Translations under genes and position numbers: made by a program
Notes under the pieces: model-generated
Told to the model about the DNA's origin: nothing
The model's database searches: none
What the model saw: the letters and a program-made list of their open reading frames with translations, nothing else
Shown here: positions 41,053 to 50,843 of the stretch, in pieces
Layout: each line of letters begins with the position of its first letter
Numbering within the stretch: the stretch's first letter is position 1
DNA from: Streptomyces griseus subsp. griseus
Lineage (GTDB): Bacteria > Actinomycetota > Actinomycetes > Streptomycetales > Streptomycetaceae
Direction: 5' to 3'
NCBI RefSeq assembly: GCF_000720255.1
Contig: NZ_JOJE01000001.1
Coordinates: 124,001-188,000, forward strand
Length of the DNA: 64,000 nucleotides

Positions 41053-41331
41053 TCAGCGCTGGGCGAAGACGGGCTCCCACTCCTGCCGGATCTCGGAGCT
41101 CTCCTCACGGACCCCGCTCAGCGGTTTGACCCTGTCGCTGCCGATCGTGACCAGCACGAGCCGGGCCAGGTACCGCTCCTCGAGGCTCGTGGTCCGCTCC
41201 CAGGCGATGAGCCGCCTGTCGTCGGCCCAGGCGAGCAGGTGGCCTCCGCGAACCTTGGTGATCTCCTTGCCGGTACGGGGATCAAGGATCGAGGAGCAGG
41301 ACTTGCCGGGGGCGATCCCCTTCGACAGCAC
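41053..41331 (-). pseudogene. C-terminal remnant of a WD40-like/beta-propeller protein
   Basis: A 92-residue frame (CSSILDPRTGKEITKVRGGHLLAWADDRRLIAWER..., ending EWEPVFAQR) that resembles the last blades of a larger Streptomyces propeller-type protein. No N-terminal part is found upstream: the sequence between 41332 and the nitroreductase stop has no matching frame. I read it as the 3' end of a deleted gene, though a small intact gene cannot be excluded. Confidence 0.5.
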
Positions 41332-41435
41332 GATGAGCCACAGCTGGTGAACGGCCTATGGCTACCGCCGGGAGATACGACGCCGGCCCGGACGGTCGCG
41401 GTGGCACGGTCCCGTAGGACTCGACCGCCCGGCGG

Positions 41436-42101
41436 TCACACTCCGATGAAACGCACTGTTTCCGACATGTCCGCCCGCCCGGTGCGCAGCGGTGACACCC
41501 CTTCCTTCTCGAATCCCACCGCGACACCGCAGAACAGCACGAGCCCGTCATCTGCCCCGACCAACTGGCTGACGGTCTTGCGATACATCGTCCACATCAC
41601 CTGAGGGCAGCTGTGCAACCCTTCCGCCCTCAGTAGCAGCATGACCGTCTGCAGGTACATCCCCGCGTCCCCCCACTGCCCGGGCCCCATCGTCCGGTCG
41701 AGGTAGCAGAACAGCACGACCGGCGCCCCGAACGCCTCCGAGTTCAAGGCGGCGATCTTTTTGGGCCTGTCGAGGTCGTCCCGCTCGATCCCCAGCGCTT
41801 CGTACCGCTGGGCGGCCGCGGCCGAAAAGCGGTCCAGGTAGGGCGAGGTCAGTTCGGTCGGGTACATCGGGTACTCCCGCTCATCACCCGGGTCGCCCGC
41901 CATTGCCCTGGACGTCGCGCGCCTCTTCAGTTCGGCCAAGGGCTCGCCGCTCACGACATACACATGCCACGGCTGGAGGTTCCCACTCGACGGAGCACGC
42001 CTCGCTGCAGCCAGCACTCGTTCGAGTGCCTCTTTGGCCACCGGCTCATCGCTGAACGCCCGCACGGACCGACGACTGTCCACTGCTTCATACACGTCCA
42101 C
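41436..42101 (-). CDS. Nitroreductase-family FMN oxidoreductase
   Basis: A 221-residue flavoprotein. VYEAVDSRRSVRAFSDEPV is the FMN-phosphate binding start; RRAPSSGNLQPWHVYVV is the usual second FMN loop; GDAGMYLQTVMLLLRAEGLHSCPQ is the dimer-interface helix and FCGVAVGFEKEG closes the fold. GTG 42101 has GAGAGAGACG upstream. Substrate is unknown (quinones or nitro compounds are common in the family). It lies alone between two gene remnants and the PPOX gene. Confidence 0.88.
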   Translation of the reverse strand: MDVYEAVDSRRSVRAFSDEPVAKEALERVLAAARRAPSSGNLQPWHVYVVSGEPLAELKRRATSRAMAGDPGDEREYPMYPTELTSPYLDRFSAAAAQRYEALGIERDDLDRPKKIAALNSEAFGAPVVLFCYLDRTMGPGQWGDAGMYLQTVMLLLRAEGLHSCPQVMWTMYRKTVSQLVGADDGLVLFCGVAVGFEKEGVSPLRTGRADMSETVRFIGV

Positions 42102-42194
42102 GTCTTCTCGTCTCTCTCAGCCAACGACAGCAACCTCTCCATCGTCTTTCAGCGCGCATGAAGGAATCAGAGGGTCGTATCGCCGGTCGGCCCC

Positions 42195-42854
42195 CTACTC
42201 GTACCGGTACTTCAGCGAATCCGCCTCCGCCTGCTCGATGTCAGCGATCGTCAGCTCCGGCATCCGCAGCTGGGCCAGCGTCACCTCGGCCGAGGTCGGC
42301 TGGGCGTCCGCCGGCAGCCACTGCTCCGGCTTCCACGCGCCGCCGCGCAGCAGCGACTTGGGGCAGTGCGGGTAGACCTCTTCGATCCCCACCACCAGCG
42401 CGCTGGCCGGCGGCTTGCCCACGGCGGTCAGCTGCGACAACAGCTCCGGGCGGGTGGAGACACAGGCCCGGCCGTTCACCCTGAGCGTCGTGGTGCGCCC
42501 CGGAATGACGAACAGCAGCCCGGCCCGTCCGGTGGCGACGACGTTCTGCAGGGTGTCCAGACGCTTGTTGCCGGTCGCGTCCGGTATCGCCACCGTCCGT
42601 GCGTCCAGGACGGCGACGAACCCGGCGGGGCCGCCGCGCGGGGAGACGTCACAGTTGCCCTCGGCGTCCGCGCTGGCGACCAGGACCAGCGATGAGCAGC
42701 CGATCAACCGCCGCGTCTGCTCGGTGAGTTCGGTCATCTGCTTGCGCACGGCCGTGTCTTTGGGGAGTTCGTAGACCCGGCGCAGCGCCTCCTGGTCGGA
42801 CACGGCGTCGAGATGGAGCAGGTCGAAGGCACTGCCGGCAAGGGATGTCGTCAT
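42195..42854 (-). CDS. PPOX-type FMN-binding flavoprotein (MSMEG_1061-like)
   Basis: A 219-residue split-barrel flavoprotein of the pyridoxamine 5'-phosphate oxidase superfamily. LVLVASADAEGNCDVSPRGGPAGFV, IPDATGNKRLDTLQNVVATGRAGLLFVIPG and TLRVNGRACVST are the recognisable blocks. Such proteins bind FMN or F420; the closest group that I recall is the mycobacterial MSMEG_1061 type. No operon partner on its strand within 90 bases. Confidence 0.85.
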   Translation of the reverse strand: MTTSLAGSAFDLLHLDAVSDQEALRRVYELPKDTAVRKQMTELTEQTRRLIGCSSLVLVASADAEGNCDVSPRGGPAGFVAVLDARTVAIPDATGNKRLDTLQNVVATGRAGLLFVIPGRTTTLRVNGRACVSTRPELLSQLTAVGKPPASALVVGIEEVYPHCPKSLLRGGAWKPEQWLPADAQPTSAEVTLAQLRMPELTIADIEQAEADSLKYRYE

Positions 42855-42860
42855 GCCCCC

Positions 42861-43160
42861 GACACTAATGGGCCGCTGAACCCGGCACACGGCCCCGCAC
42901 TCCTCGCCCTCGACTGCGACCTGTGCTGGGCCACGACTTGGATAACCCCGCCAACCACTGGACAGTCCCAGTCGTCGGCCTCCCCGAACTGCCCTACGTC
43001 GACTTCGGTGACCACCGGTTCGCCCCTTCGCCTGGGTGGACGAAAACAGAGCCCCGCCGACCACACCTACATGGCCACCCACCACCAGGGCCTGGCTCTC
43101 CTGCACCACGTCAACCCACGCATCGGCCTGCGTGACCCCGACCAGACATGCCTCCCGGCG
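42861..43160 (+). pseudogene. Frameshifted remnant of a HAD-like hydrolase
   Basis: Pieces of one protein appear in three frames: DTNGPLNPAHGPALLALDCDLCWATTW (a HAD motif I-like start), then DLDNPANHWTVPVVGLPELPYVDFGDH, then WVDENRA, then ADHTYMATHHQGLALLHHVNPRIGLRDPD. Put together they resemble the order of a Streptomyces HAD-type protein (ATTW..AN..P.LGLPELP, WVDDE, HH.G.ALLH..P..GL). At least three frameshifts separate them, so the gene is dead. Confidence 0.55.
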
Positions 43161-43280
43161 GGGGCGCTCAGGCTCCGAGATGGTGGGGGCGCCGTTCGCG
43201 AGTGCCGGCGGAGCTGGGGAGTGGTGGGCTGGGCAGGGGGTGAGTACTCCGGCACCCACGGGTGCCGCTGAACGCCTGGC

Positions 43281-43925
43281 TCAGGTACTGACAGGAGCGC
43301 GGGACAGGGCGGTACGTAGCGCGAAGGCGCCGAGCAGGCCACCTGCCGTGAACCGCTGGGCGGCCATGGCACGGGGCCGGGTGGCCAGAAACCCCGACAC
43401 CCTCGCTGCGCCCAGCATGATCAGAGCGTTCACGAAGAGCCCCACGATGATCTGCACACCACCGAGTTGGAGCAGTTGCCCCCAGGCCGGACCTGCCTGC
43501 GGGTCCATGAACTGGGGCAGTAGGGCGGCGTACATCAGAGCGATCTTGGGGTTGAGCAGGTTGGTCAGCAACCCCATCGAGAACAGGCGGGCGTCGGAGA
43601 CCGGAGGCAGGTCCTGGGCCGGGGCGAAGGGCGAGCTGCCGCCGGGCTTGAGCATGCCCCAGGCGAGGTAGGCCAAGTAGGCGGCCCCGGCAAGCTTGAC
43701 CGCCATGAACGCCACCGGCACGGCGGCGAACAACGCGGACAGGCCCGCAGCCGCGGCCAGCAGGTAGCACACGAAACCCACGGCGGTCCCGCTGAGACTG
43801 ACCAGGCCCGCTCTGCGGCCTTGGGTGATCGCGCGGGAGGCGAGGTGAATCATGTTGGGTCCCGGAGTCAGGGCCATGCCCAGTTCGACCAGGGCCACTC
43901 CTCCGACTGCGGTCAGAGTGATCAC
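43281..43925 (-). CDS. LysE/RhtB-family exporter
   Basis: A 214-residue amino-acid or metabolite exporter with six hydrophobic helices. The family signature is LVELGMALTPGPNMIHLASRAITQGRRAG near the N-terminus; KLAGAAYLAYLAWGML and LLTNLLNPKIALMYAALLPQF are typical. GTG 43925 is preceded by AGGAGG at the right spacing. Substrate unknown. Confidence 0.9.
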   Translation of the reverse strand: MITLTAVGGVALVELGMALTPGPNMIHLASRAITQGRRAGLVSLSGTAVGFVCYLLAAAAGLSALFAAVPVAFMAVKLAGAAYLAYLAWGMLKPGGSSPFAPAQDLPPVSDARLFSMGLLTNLLNPKIALMYAALLPQFMDPQAGPAWGQLLQLGGVQIIVGLFVNALIMLGAARVSGFLATRPRAMAAQRFTAGGLLGAFALRTALSRAPVST

Positions 43926-44530
43926 CGGTCAGCCTCCTGGTGGTTCGTCGGGCACCTGATACGGAATGGGTCGCCCCCTGGCGACGGACGGCTGTCACGC
44001 CATCAGCAGCGCCCGTCCCGCCTGCTGCAGAATACGGTCTTGCCGCTGGGTGTCTTCATGCACCCCCAAGCCCTGTCCTGGCCCGCCGACGACATCAAGT
44101 GCTGAGCCCGCAGCTGAAGCGACGCCGACGGCCCGGAGCCGACTCCAGCCGGAGAGCTCCCGCCCGGCGCGCGCCTGTGCCCCCTGTGTGCCCGTTGGAG
44201 CGGCACGGAACGGGGAGTCTCGACAAGCCTCCCGAGAACGCCCAGGTCAGCGTCTTGACTGGTCACGACAGGTGCGCATACGCGATCTTCCAGACTGGTG
44301 ACGGCTCGGCACGGGTCCGGGCCGTCCCCGGGCCGTCCGAGGCGCCCGACGCCGACCGACAACGACAGAAGCCCACGGCATCCGACCTGGTCAGAGCCGT
44401 GGGCTTCGTCAATTTCCGCTGATCAGCGAGCCCCTTGATCAGTAGACCGGCCAACGTCGACAACTACCCAGCTCAGCAGCAGGTCAGGGCGTTGATCGAT
44501 GGGGCAGCCGCAGGTCACGGCCGCCGATGA
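43926..44530. other. 600-base gap without a supported gene
   Basis: Between the LysE and dapD genes, both leftward. Open frames here are short, lack family resemblance and clash with each other. The only structure that I can support is the hairpin at 44368-44407. It may contain eroded coding sequence, since the neighbourhood 41050-44500 is also rich in remnants. Confidence 0.5.
44368..44407. terminator. Strong 12-bp hairpin
   Basis: Perfect arms GAAGCCCACGGC (44368-44379) and GCCGTGGGCTTC (44396-44407) with a 16-base loop, about 120 bases downstream of the dapD stop (leftward). Probably the dapD terminator, or one left from a lost gene. Confidence 0.55.
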
Positions 44531-45520
44531 TCAGTTGTGGCTGTGCAGGATCTCGTTCAGGCCGCCCCACTCCGCGTTGTTCGGGACGGCCTGGACCGTG
44601 CCGTTGAGGGAGTTGCGGCGGAAGAGGATGTTGTTGGCTCCGGACAGTTCGCGGGCCTTGATGATCTGGCCGTCGGGCAGCGTGACCTTGGTGCCGGCGG
44701 TGAGGTAGAGGCCCGCCTCGACCACGCAGTCGTCGCCGAGCGCGATGCCGACACCGGCCTCGGCGCCGACGAGGGACCGTTCGCCGATGGCGACGCGCTC
44801 CTTGCCGCCGCCGGAGAGGGTGCCCATGGTGGAGGCGCCGCCGCCGATGTCGGAGCCGTCGCCGACGACGACACCCTGGGAGATGCGGCCCTCGACCATG
44901 GAGGTGCCGAGGGTGCCGGCGTTGAAGTTGACGAAGCCCTCGTGCATGACGGTCGTGCCGGAGGACAGGTGCGCGCCGAGGCGGACGCGGTCGGCGTCGG
45001 CGATGCGGACACCGGCCGGGGCGACGTAGTCCGTCATGCGCGGGAACTTGTCGACACCGAACACGCTCAGGTGCTGTCCACGGGCACGGGCGGCGAGCCG
45101 CACCGTCTCCAGGGTGTCCACGGCGACCGGGCCGAGGGACGTCCAGGCCACGTTGGCGAGCAGGCCGAAGATCCCGTCCAGGCTCTGCTCGTTCGGCTTG
45201 ACGAGCCGGTGCGAGAGCAGGTGGAGGCGCAGGTAGGCGTCGTGGGTGTCGAGCGGCTTGTCCTCGAGCGAGGAGATGACCGTACGGACCGCGACGACCT
45301 CCACGCCACGCACCTCGTCCTTGCCGACCGCGGCGACGGCGTGCTCGCCGAGCAGCTCACGCGTGCGCTGGGCGTCGAGCCGCTCACTGCCGGCGGGGCC
45401 GGGCTCGACGGCGAGCTCGGGGGCGGGGAACCAGGTGTCGAGAACGGTGCCGTCGGCGGCGACGGTGGCGAGCCCGGCGGCCACGGCGCCGGTGGTACGA
45501 GGAGCAGTCGTGTCGGTCAT
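44531..45520 (-). CDS. dapD: 2,3,4,5-tetrahydropyridine-2,6-dicarboxylate N-succinyltransferase
   Basis: A 329-residue left-handed beta-helix acyltransferase of the actinobacterial DapD type, succinylating tetrahydrodipicolinate in lysine/diaminopimelate synthesis. Hexapeptide-repeat region: [57 protein letters not shown] and [20 protein letters not shown]. The C-terminus [16 protein letters not shown] is typical. It works in the same pathway as dapA at 40064 but is a separate transcription unit. Divergent from the HxlR-peroxiredoxin gene. Confidence 0.93.
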   Translation of the reverse strand: MTDTTAPRTTGAVAAGLATVAADGTVLDTWFPAPELAVEPGPAGSERLDAQRTRELLGEHAVAAVGKDEVRGVEVVAVRTVISSLEDKPLDTHDAYLRLHLLSHRLVKPNEQSLDGIFGLLANVAWTSLGPVAVDTLETVRLAARARGQHLSVFGVDKFPRMTDYVAPAGVRIADADRVRLGAHLSSGTTVMHEGFVNFNAGTLGTSMVEGRISQGVVVGDGSDIGGGASTMGTLSGGGKERVAIGERSLVGAEAGVGIALGDDCVVEAGLYLTAGTKVTLPDGQIIKARELSGANNILFRRNSLNGTVQAVPNNAEWGGLNEILHSHN

Positions 45521-45615
45521 GAGGGAAACCTAACCGGCCGGGGCTCGCGGAGGCCAACCCGCGGGCGGCCGTCTCAGGTGCCGGGCGGGACGGGCCCGCG
45601 ACCTCCTCGGAAATC

Positions 45616-45638
45616 GTGGGTTTCTTGTAGGAACCCAC
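45616..45638. promoter_or_regulatory. Candidate HxlR operator
   Basis: GTGGGTT (45616-45622) and AACCCAC (45632-45638), perfect 7-base arms with a 9-base spacer, 90 bases upstream of the HxlR-peroxiredoxin start and within the dapD divergent region. Followed by TATGCT, a possible -10. Confidence 0.5.
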
Positions 45639-45666
45639 TATGCTCGGCGCGACGACAGCGCATGAC

Positions 45667-45711
45667 ACCGCACGGCAGGGAACACCGCACGGCAGGGAAC
45701 ACCGCACGGCG
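45667..45711 (+). repeat. 17-bp direct repeat in the leader of the HxlR-peroxiredoxin gene
   Basis: ACCGCACGGCAGGGAAC occurs twice in tandem and a third time partially (ACCGCACGGC), immediately before the ribosome-binding site. A short slippage expansion or a leader-level control element. Confidence 0.6.
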
Positions 45712-45727
45712 GAGAGAGGGACGAGCC

Positions 45728-46618
45728 ATGGCCCGCAGGACCAGCATGGAGGACTCCACCTGTGCCGTCGCCCAGGCCCTGGACGTCGTCGGCGACTGGT
45801 GGACCCTCCTCGTCGTGCGGGACACGGCACGCGGCCTGCACCGCTTCGACGAGCTCCAGAGCGAGCTCGGCCTCTCCCGCAAGGTGCTGGCCGAGCGGCT
45901 GCGCCTGCTCGTGGAGGCGGACGTGCTCACCAAGGTGCCGTACCAGGACCGCCCGGTCCGCCACGAGTACCGCCTCACCCCGCGCGGCCGCGCCCTCCTG
46001 CCGGTGCTGATCGCCCTTCAGGACTGGGGTGACGCCTGGGTGTTGGGCGACGGTACGACGACGGCCACGGCGGCGGAGACCTCGATGGAGGCCCGCCGCG
46101 TCCACGATCTTCGCGGCACCCGACTCCCCCGGCTCGAACTCCTCGACGACCGTGGCGAGTCCCGCGACCCCGTCGCCTCCGGCACCCCGTTCACCGTCCT
46201 GTACTGCTTCCCCGGCGCCTACGCCCGCCCCGACGCGTATCCGCCGGGCTGGGCCGACATTCCCGGCGCCCCCGGCTGCACCCTGGAGTCCTGCGCCTAC
46301 CGCGACAGTCTCGCGGAGCTCCGCGCCGCCGGCGCCACCGTGCACGGGATCTCGACGCAACGTCCGGACGAGCTGCGGGCGTTCGCCGAGACGGAGGACC
46401 TGGGCTTCCCGCTGCTGTCGGAGGCGGAGCCCGCACTGACCGCCGCCCTGCGACTGCCGACATTCCGTGCGGCGGGCACCGCGCGCCTGAAGCGGCTCAC
46501 TCTCGTCGTCGACCGGGAACGGGTCGTGCGGGAGGTGCAGTACCCGGTCACGGACGTCGCGGGGGGCGTCGAGGCGGCACTGACGACCGTACGGCGTCTG
46601 GCTGATGACCTGACCTGA
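45728..46618 (+). CDS. HxlR regulator-peroxiredoxin fusion
   Basis: A 296-residue protein joining two domains. Residues 1-110 are an HxlR winged helix (STCAVAQALDVVGDWWTLLVVRDTARGLHRFDEL, LSRKVLAERLRLLVEADV, YQDRPVRHEYRLTPRGRAL). Residues about 130-296 are an AhpC/TSA redoxin with TPFTVLYCFPGAY, the peroxidatic segment PGCTLESCAYRDSL, and LVVDRERVVREVQYPVTD. HxlR proteins often sense electrophiles or thiol stress through Cys residues, so a built-in peroxiredoxin suggests a peroxide-reading repressor. ATG 45728 follows GGAGAGAGGG. Probably autoregulated via the palindrome at 45616. Confidence 0.88.
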   Translation: MARRTSMEDSTCAVAQALDVVGDWWTLLVVRDTARGLHRFDELQSELGLSRKVLAERLRLLVEADVLTKVPYQDRPVRHEYRLTPRGRALLPVLIALQDWGDAWVLGDGTTTATAAETSMEARRVHDLRGTRLPRLELLDDRGESRDPVASGTPFTVLYCFPGAYARPDAYPPGWADIPGAPGCTLESCAYRDSLAELRAAGATVHGISTQRPDELRAFAETEDLGFPLLSEAEPALTAALRLPTFRAAGTARLKRLTLVVDRERVVREVQYPVTDVAGGVEAALTTVRRLADDLT

Positions 46619-46760
46619 GCCTCCATCACACTATGGAAACCGCTCACTTCAAACGGCTGCTCGAAGGTCATCTGTTCCATTACTCTTCCATCTGCTTCAC
46701 CATTCATACACCGGGTCATCGCAGCCGCGGCCGCTTGGAGCGCCGCGAGAGGAACAGCGC

Positions 46761-47600
46761 ATGCCAGAAAACAAGTCCCGGCCCCCGCAGGAGCAACCGT
46801 GGGAGAACGGCTGGGCCCCGGACACCTCCCGGACGCCGGGCACCCGTCGGCTGTGGCTGGCGGGCGGCCTCGCCGTGGCCACCATCGCGGCCTGTGCGGT
46901 GGCCATCACCGCCACGCAGCGGGACGGTGACGGGATGTCAGGGAAGACATCGGACGCGGGCACCGCGCCGGGTCTGATCTCCTTCGGCACGCCGTCCCCG
47001 GCCGGCACCAAGACACCCAAGGGCAAGTCCGCGATGCCGTACGCGGCCGCCGCCTCCCCCACCCCCCTCAAGGAGAGCCCCACACCGACACCCACCCCCA
47101 CACCCACCAAGGCCCCGGCCGAGAAGCCCGCCAAGCCCGCCAAGACGGCCCCTGCCGAGGAGCCCGCCCCCAAGCCGGCGACGAACTGGCGCTCCGTCCG
47201 CTCGGCCAACTACCCCGACCGGTACTGGTACGTGTCGGGCAGCTACGTGAAGCTGGCCGCGGTCAGCTCCGGGGCCGCCCGTCAGGACGTCACGTTCGCC
47301 CTGGTCAAGGGCCTGGCCAACGGGGCCTGCTATTCGTTCGCCACGACGGACGGCGGCTATCTGCGGCACCGCAACTTCGTGCTGCGCGCCGAGCACGACG
47401 ACGGCTCCTCCCTCTTCGAGCAGGACGCCACCTTCTGCCCGCGCGTCTCCCCCTACTCCGGCGCGACCATGCTGGAGTCGGTGAACTACCCGGGCCGTTT
47501 CCTGCGCCACAAGGACTTCCAGATCCGTCTGGACCCATACCAGTACTACGGTCCGTACGCCGGGGACTCGGCGTTCCGGCTCGTGGGCGGACTGGCCTGA
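46761..47600 (+). CDS. Membrane-anchored protein with AbfB (CBM42) arabinose-binding domain
   Basis: A 279-residue protein: cytoplasmic tail, one membrane helix (RLWLAGGLAVATIAACAVAITA, about residues 30-51), a Pro/Thr-rich wall-spanning linker (TPTPTPTPTKAP, 100-140), then a beta-trefoil CBM42 domain (about 142-279) with SANYPDRYWYVSGSYVKL, YLRHRNFVLRAEHDDGSSLFEQDATFCPR and NYPGRFLRHKDFQIRLD. There is no catalytic domain, so it probably displays an arabinose-binding module on the cell surface, which would help attachment to arabinan-containing plant wall. Confidence 0.87.
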   Translation: MPENKSRPPQEQPWENGWAPDTSRTPGTRRLWLAGGLAVATIAACAVAITATQRDGDGMSGKTSDAGTAPGLISFGTPSPAGTKTPKGKSAMPYAAAASPTPLKESPTPTPTPTPTKAPAEKPAKPAKTAPAEEPAPKPATNWRSVRSANYPDRYWYVSGSYVKLAAVSSGAARQDVTFALVKGLANGACYSFATTDGGYLRHRNFVLRAEHDDGSSLFEQDATFCPRVSPYSGATMLESVNYPGRFLRHKDFQIRLDPYQYYGPYAGDSAFRLVGGLA

Positions 47601-47624
47601 GAAGCACGGGCCTGAGGAAACGAC

Positions 47625-47656
47625 AAACGGCGACGTTCTGACGAACGTCGCCGTTT
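47625..47656. terminator. Bidirectional terminator between CBM42 and suf genes
   Basis: Perfect 13-bp arms AAACGGCGACGTT (47625-47637) and AACGTCGCCGTTT (47644-47656) with a 6-base loop; flanking A and T runs make it functional on both strands. Confidence 0.85.
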
Positions 47657-47687
47657 CGCTTGTGCCGCGCGTTGTGCCGTGTGCGCC

Positions 47688-48020
47688 TCAGACGTTGAAC
47701 CCGAGCGCCCGCAGCTGCTCGCGGCCGTCGTCGGTGATCTTGTCGGGGCCCCACGGCGGCATCCAGACCCAGTTGATGCGCAGCTCGTTGACCAGTCCGT
47801 CCGTGGCGGACTTCGCCTGGTCCTCGATCACGTCCGTCAGCGGGCAGGCCGCCGAGGTCAGGGTCATGTCGACGGTGGCGATGTTCGCGTCGTCGACGTG
47901 GATGCCGTAGATCAGCCCCAGGTTGACGACGTCGATGCCCAGCTCGGGGTCGACCACGTCCATCAGGGCCTCGCGGAGCTCCTCCTCCGAGGCGGGCTTC
48001 ATCTCCACGGTGTCAGTCAT
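47688..48020 (-). CDS. sufT: SufT-like Fe-S assembly factor (MIP18/DUF59 family)
   Basis: A 110-residue MIP18-family protein. Core motifs: REALMDVVDPELGIDVVNLGLIYG, VDMTLTSAACPLTDVIEDQ (the reactive Cys) and NWVWMPPWGPDKI. Members help mature Fe-S proteins. It is the last gene of the suf operon, overlapping sufU by ATGA. Confidence 0.9.
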   Translation of the reverse strand: MTDTVEMKPASEEELREALMDVVDPELGIDVVNLGLIYGIHVDDANIATVDMTLTSAACPLTDVIEDQAKSATDGLVNELRINWVWMPPWGPDKITDDGREQLRALGFNV

Positions 48021-48484
48021 GCCGTCTTCCTTTCGGCGTCCGCTCCGCCCAGGGCCTGGGCCGTCGCGTCCTTCCACGCCATCCAGCTGAGGAGGGCGCA
48101 CTTGACCCGGGCCGGGTACTTGGAGACACCGGCGAACGCCACCGCGTCCTCCAGGATGTCCTCCATCGTGTCGTCGGGTTCGATCCTGCCCTTGGACTGC
48201 ATCAGCTCCAGGAAGGTCTCCTGGATCTTCCGCGCATCCGCCAGGTCCTTGCCGACGAGGAGCTCGTTCAGTACGGAGGCCGAGGCCTGGCTGATGGAGC
48301 AGCCCTGGCCCTCGTACGAGACGTCCTCGATCGTCGTGCCGGCGTACTTCACACGCAGGGTGATCTCGTCGCCGCACGTCGGGTTCACGTGGTGCACCTC
48401 GGCGTCGCCATCCCGCAAGCCCCGCCCGTGCGGGTGCTTGTAGTGGTCCAGGATGACTTCCTGGTACATCGAGTCCAGCTTCAT
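48017..48484 (-). CDS. sufU: SufU, zinc-dependent sulfurtransferase/Fe-S assembly partner
   Basis: A 155-residue IscU-like protein of the SufU type. Cys ligands are C37 (NPTCGDE), C62 (GQGCSIS) and C129 (RVKCALLSW), with Asp39 completing the zinc site; a SufU-specific insert lies between C62 and C129. It accepts persulfide from SufS, whose gene lies 16 bases upstream. Confidence 0.93.
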   Translation of the reverse strand: MKLDSMYQEVILDHYKHPHGRGLRDGDAEVHHVNPTCGDEITLRVKYAGTTIEDVSYEGQGCSISQASASVLNELLVGKDLADARKIQETFLELMQSKGRIEPDDTMEDILEDAVAFAGVSKYPARVKCALLSWMAWKDATAQALGGADAERKTA

Positions 48485-48500
48485 GCGATCGCTCGTCCCG

Positions 48501-49753
48501 TCAGCCGAAGAAGTTCCGTACGTGCTCCAGGCCGTCGACCAGCGCGTCGATCTCGGCCGACGTGGAGTACAGATAGAACGACGCTCGTGTGGTCGCAGGA
48601 ATTCCGTACCGCAGGCAGACCGGCCGCGCGCAGTGGTGGCCGACCCGGACCGCGATGCCCTGCTCGTCGAGGACCTGGCCCACGTCGTGCGGGTGGATGT
48701 CGCCGAGCGTGAAAGAGATCGCCGCGCCCCGGTCCTCGGCCGTGGAAGGGCCGATGATCCGCAGGTCCGGGACCTCGCCCAGCTTCTTCACCGCGTACTC
48801 GGTGAGGGCGTGCTCATGGGCGAGGATCTTGTCCATGCCGATCGAGTTGAGGTAGTCGATCGCCGCGCCCAGGCCGACCGCCTGCGCGATCGGCGGGGTG
48901 CCCGCCTCGAACTTGTGCGGCGCCGGGGCGTAGGTCGACGAGTGCATCGACACGGTCTCGATCATCTCGCCGCCGCCCAGGAACGGCGGCAGGTCCTCCA
49001 GGAGCTCCTGGCGGCCCCACAGCACACCGATGCCCGTCGGACCGCACATCTTGTGGCCGGTGAAGGCCACGAAGTCGGCCTGCAGGGCCTGTACGTCCAG
49101 CGGCATGTGCGGCGCGGCCTGGGAGGCGTCGACGCAGACCAGCGCACCGACCTCCTGCGCCCGGCGCACGATCGCCTCGACGGGGTTCACCGTGCCGAGG
49201 ATGTTCGACACCAGCACGAAAGAGACGATCTTCGTCTTCTCGGTGATGACCTCTTCGATGTTGGACAGGTCGAGCCGGCCGTCGTCGGTCAGCCCGAACC
49301 ACTTGAGCTTCGCGCCAGTGCGCTGGGCGAGCAGCTGCCACGGCACGATGTTGGAGTGGTGCTCCATCTCCGTGATGACGATCTCGGTTTCGGAGTCCAC
49401 GCGGTAGGGCTCGTCGGCCCAGCCCAGCATGTTCGCCACGAGGTTGAGCGACTCGGAGGCGTTCTTGGTGAAGATCACCTCGTCGCGGCTCGGCGCGTTG
49501 ATGAACTCCGCGACCTTGTCGCGCGCGCCCTCGTACAGCGCCGTGGCCTCCTCGGCGAGCACGTGCACACCGCGATGGACGTTGGCGTTGTAGCGCTCGT
49601 AGTACTCGCTCAGGGCGTCCAGCACCTGGCGCGGCTTCTGCGAGGTCGCCGCGTTGTCCAGGTACACGAGCTTCCGGCCGTCGTGGACCTGACGGTCCAG
49701 GATGGGGAAGTCCTTGCGGATCGCCTCTGTGTCGAGGAGGCCCGGCAGCTGTG

Positions 49754-49757
<4 letters not shown>
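48501..49757 (-). CDS. sufS: SufS cysteine desulfurase
   Basis: A 418-residue PLP enzyme that supplies sulfur for clusters. PLP Lys is K236 in AFTGHKMCGPTG; the catalytic Cys is C376 in RVGHHCARPVC. YLDNAATSQKP, NASESLNLVANMLG and EMEHHSNIVPW complete the class II aminotransferase fold of group II desulfurases. Overlaps sufC by ATGA. Confidence 0.95.
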
Positions 49758-50518
<761 letters not shown>

Positions 50519-50525
50519 GGGTGCC

Positions 50526-50843
50526 TCAGGACTCCTGGGTGAGGGAGACGAGTACGTCGTCCCCTTCGATCTGTACGGGGTATACGGGGACGGGGCGCGT
50601 GGCGGGGAGGCCGGACGGCTTACCGGTACGCAGGTCGAAGGCGGAGCCGTGCAGCCAGCACTCGATCTGGCAGTCCTCCACCTCGCCCTCGGAGAGGGAG
50701 ACGTTCGCGTGCGAGCAGATGTCGTGGATCGCGAACACCTCCCCCTCGGTCCTGACGACCGAGATCGGCGTGCCGTCGAGTTCGACCCGCTTCGGGGTGT
50801 CGTCCTCCAGCTCGCTCAGTCCACAGGCGCGTACGAAGGTCAT
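50526..50843 (-). CDS. Rieske-type [2Fe-2S] ferredoxin
   Basis: A 105-residue soluble Rieske protein. Cluster ligands are Cys and His in HDICSHANVSL and in CWLHGSAFDLRTG, spaced as in dioxygenase ferredoxins (CxH...CxxH). In actinobacteria it is commonly inserted between sufD and sufC, where it may donate electrons for cluster building; the exact role is not settled. Start overlaps the sufD stop. Confidence 0.92.
   Translation of the reverse strand: MTFVRACGLSELEDDTPKRVELDGTPISVVRTEGEVFAIHDICSHANVSLSEGEVEDCQIECWLHGSAFDLRTGKPSGLPATRPVPVYPVQIEGDDVLVSLTQES

Noticed and set aside
44003..44463. Small genes in the LysE-dapD gap
   Set aside because: Short overlapping frames on both strands, no ribosome sites and no family resemblance.
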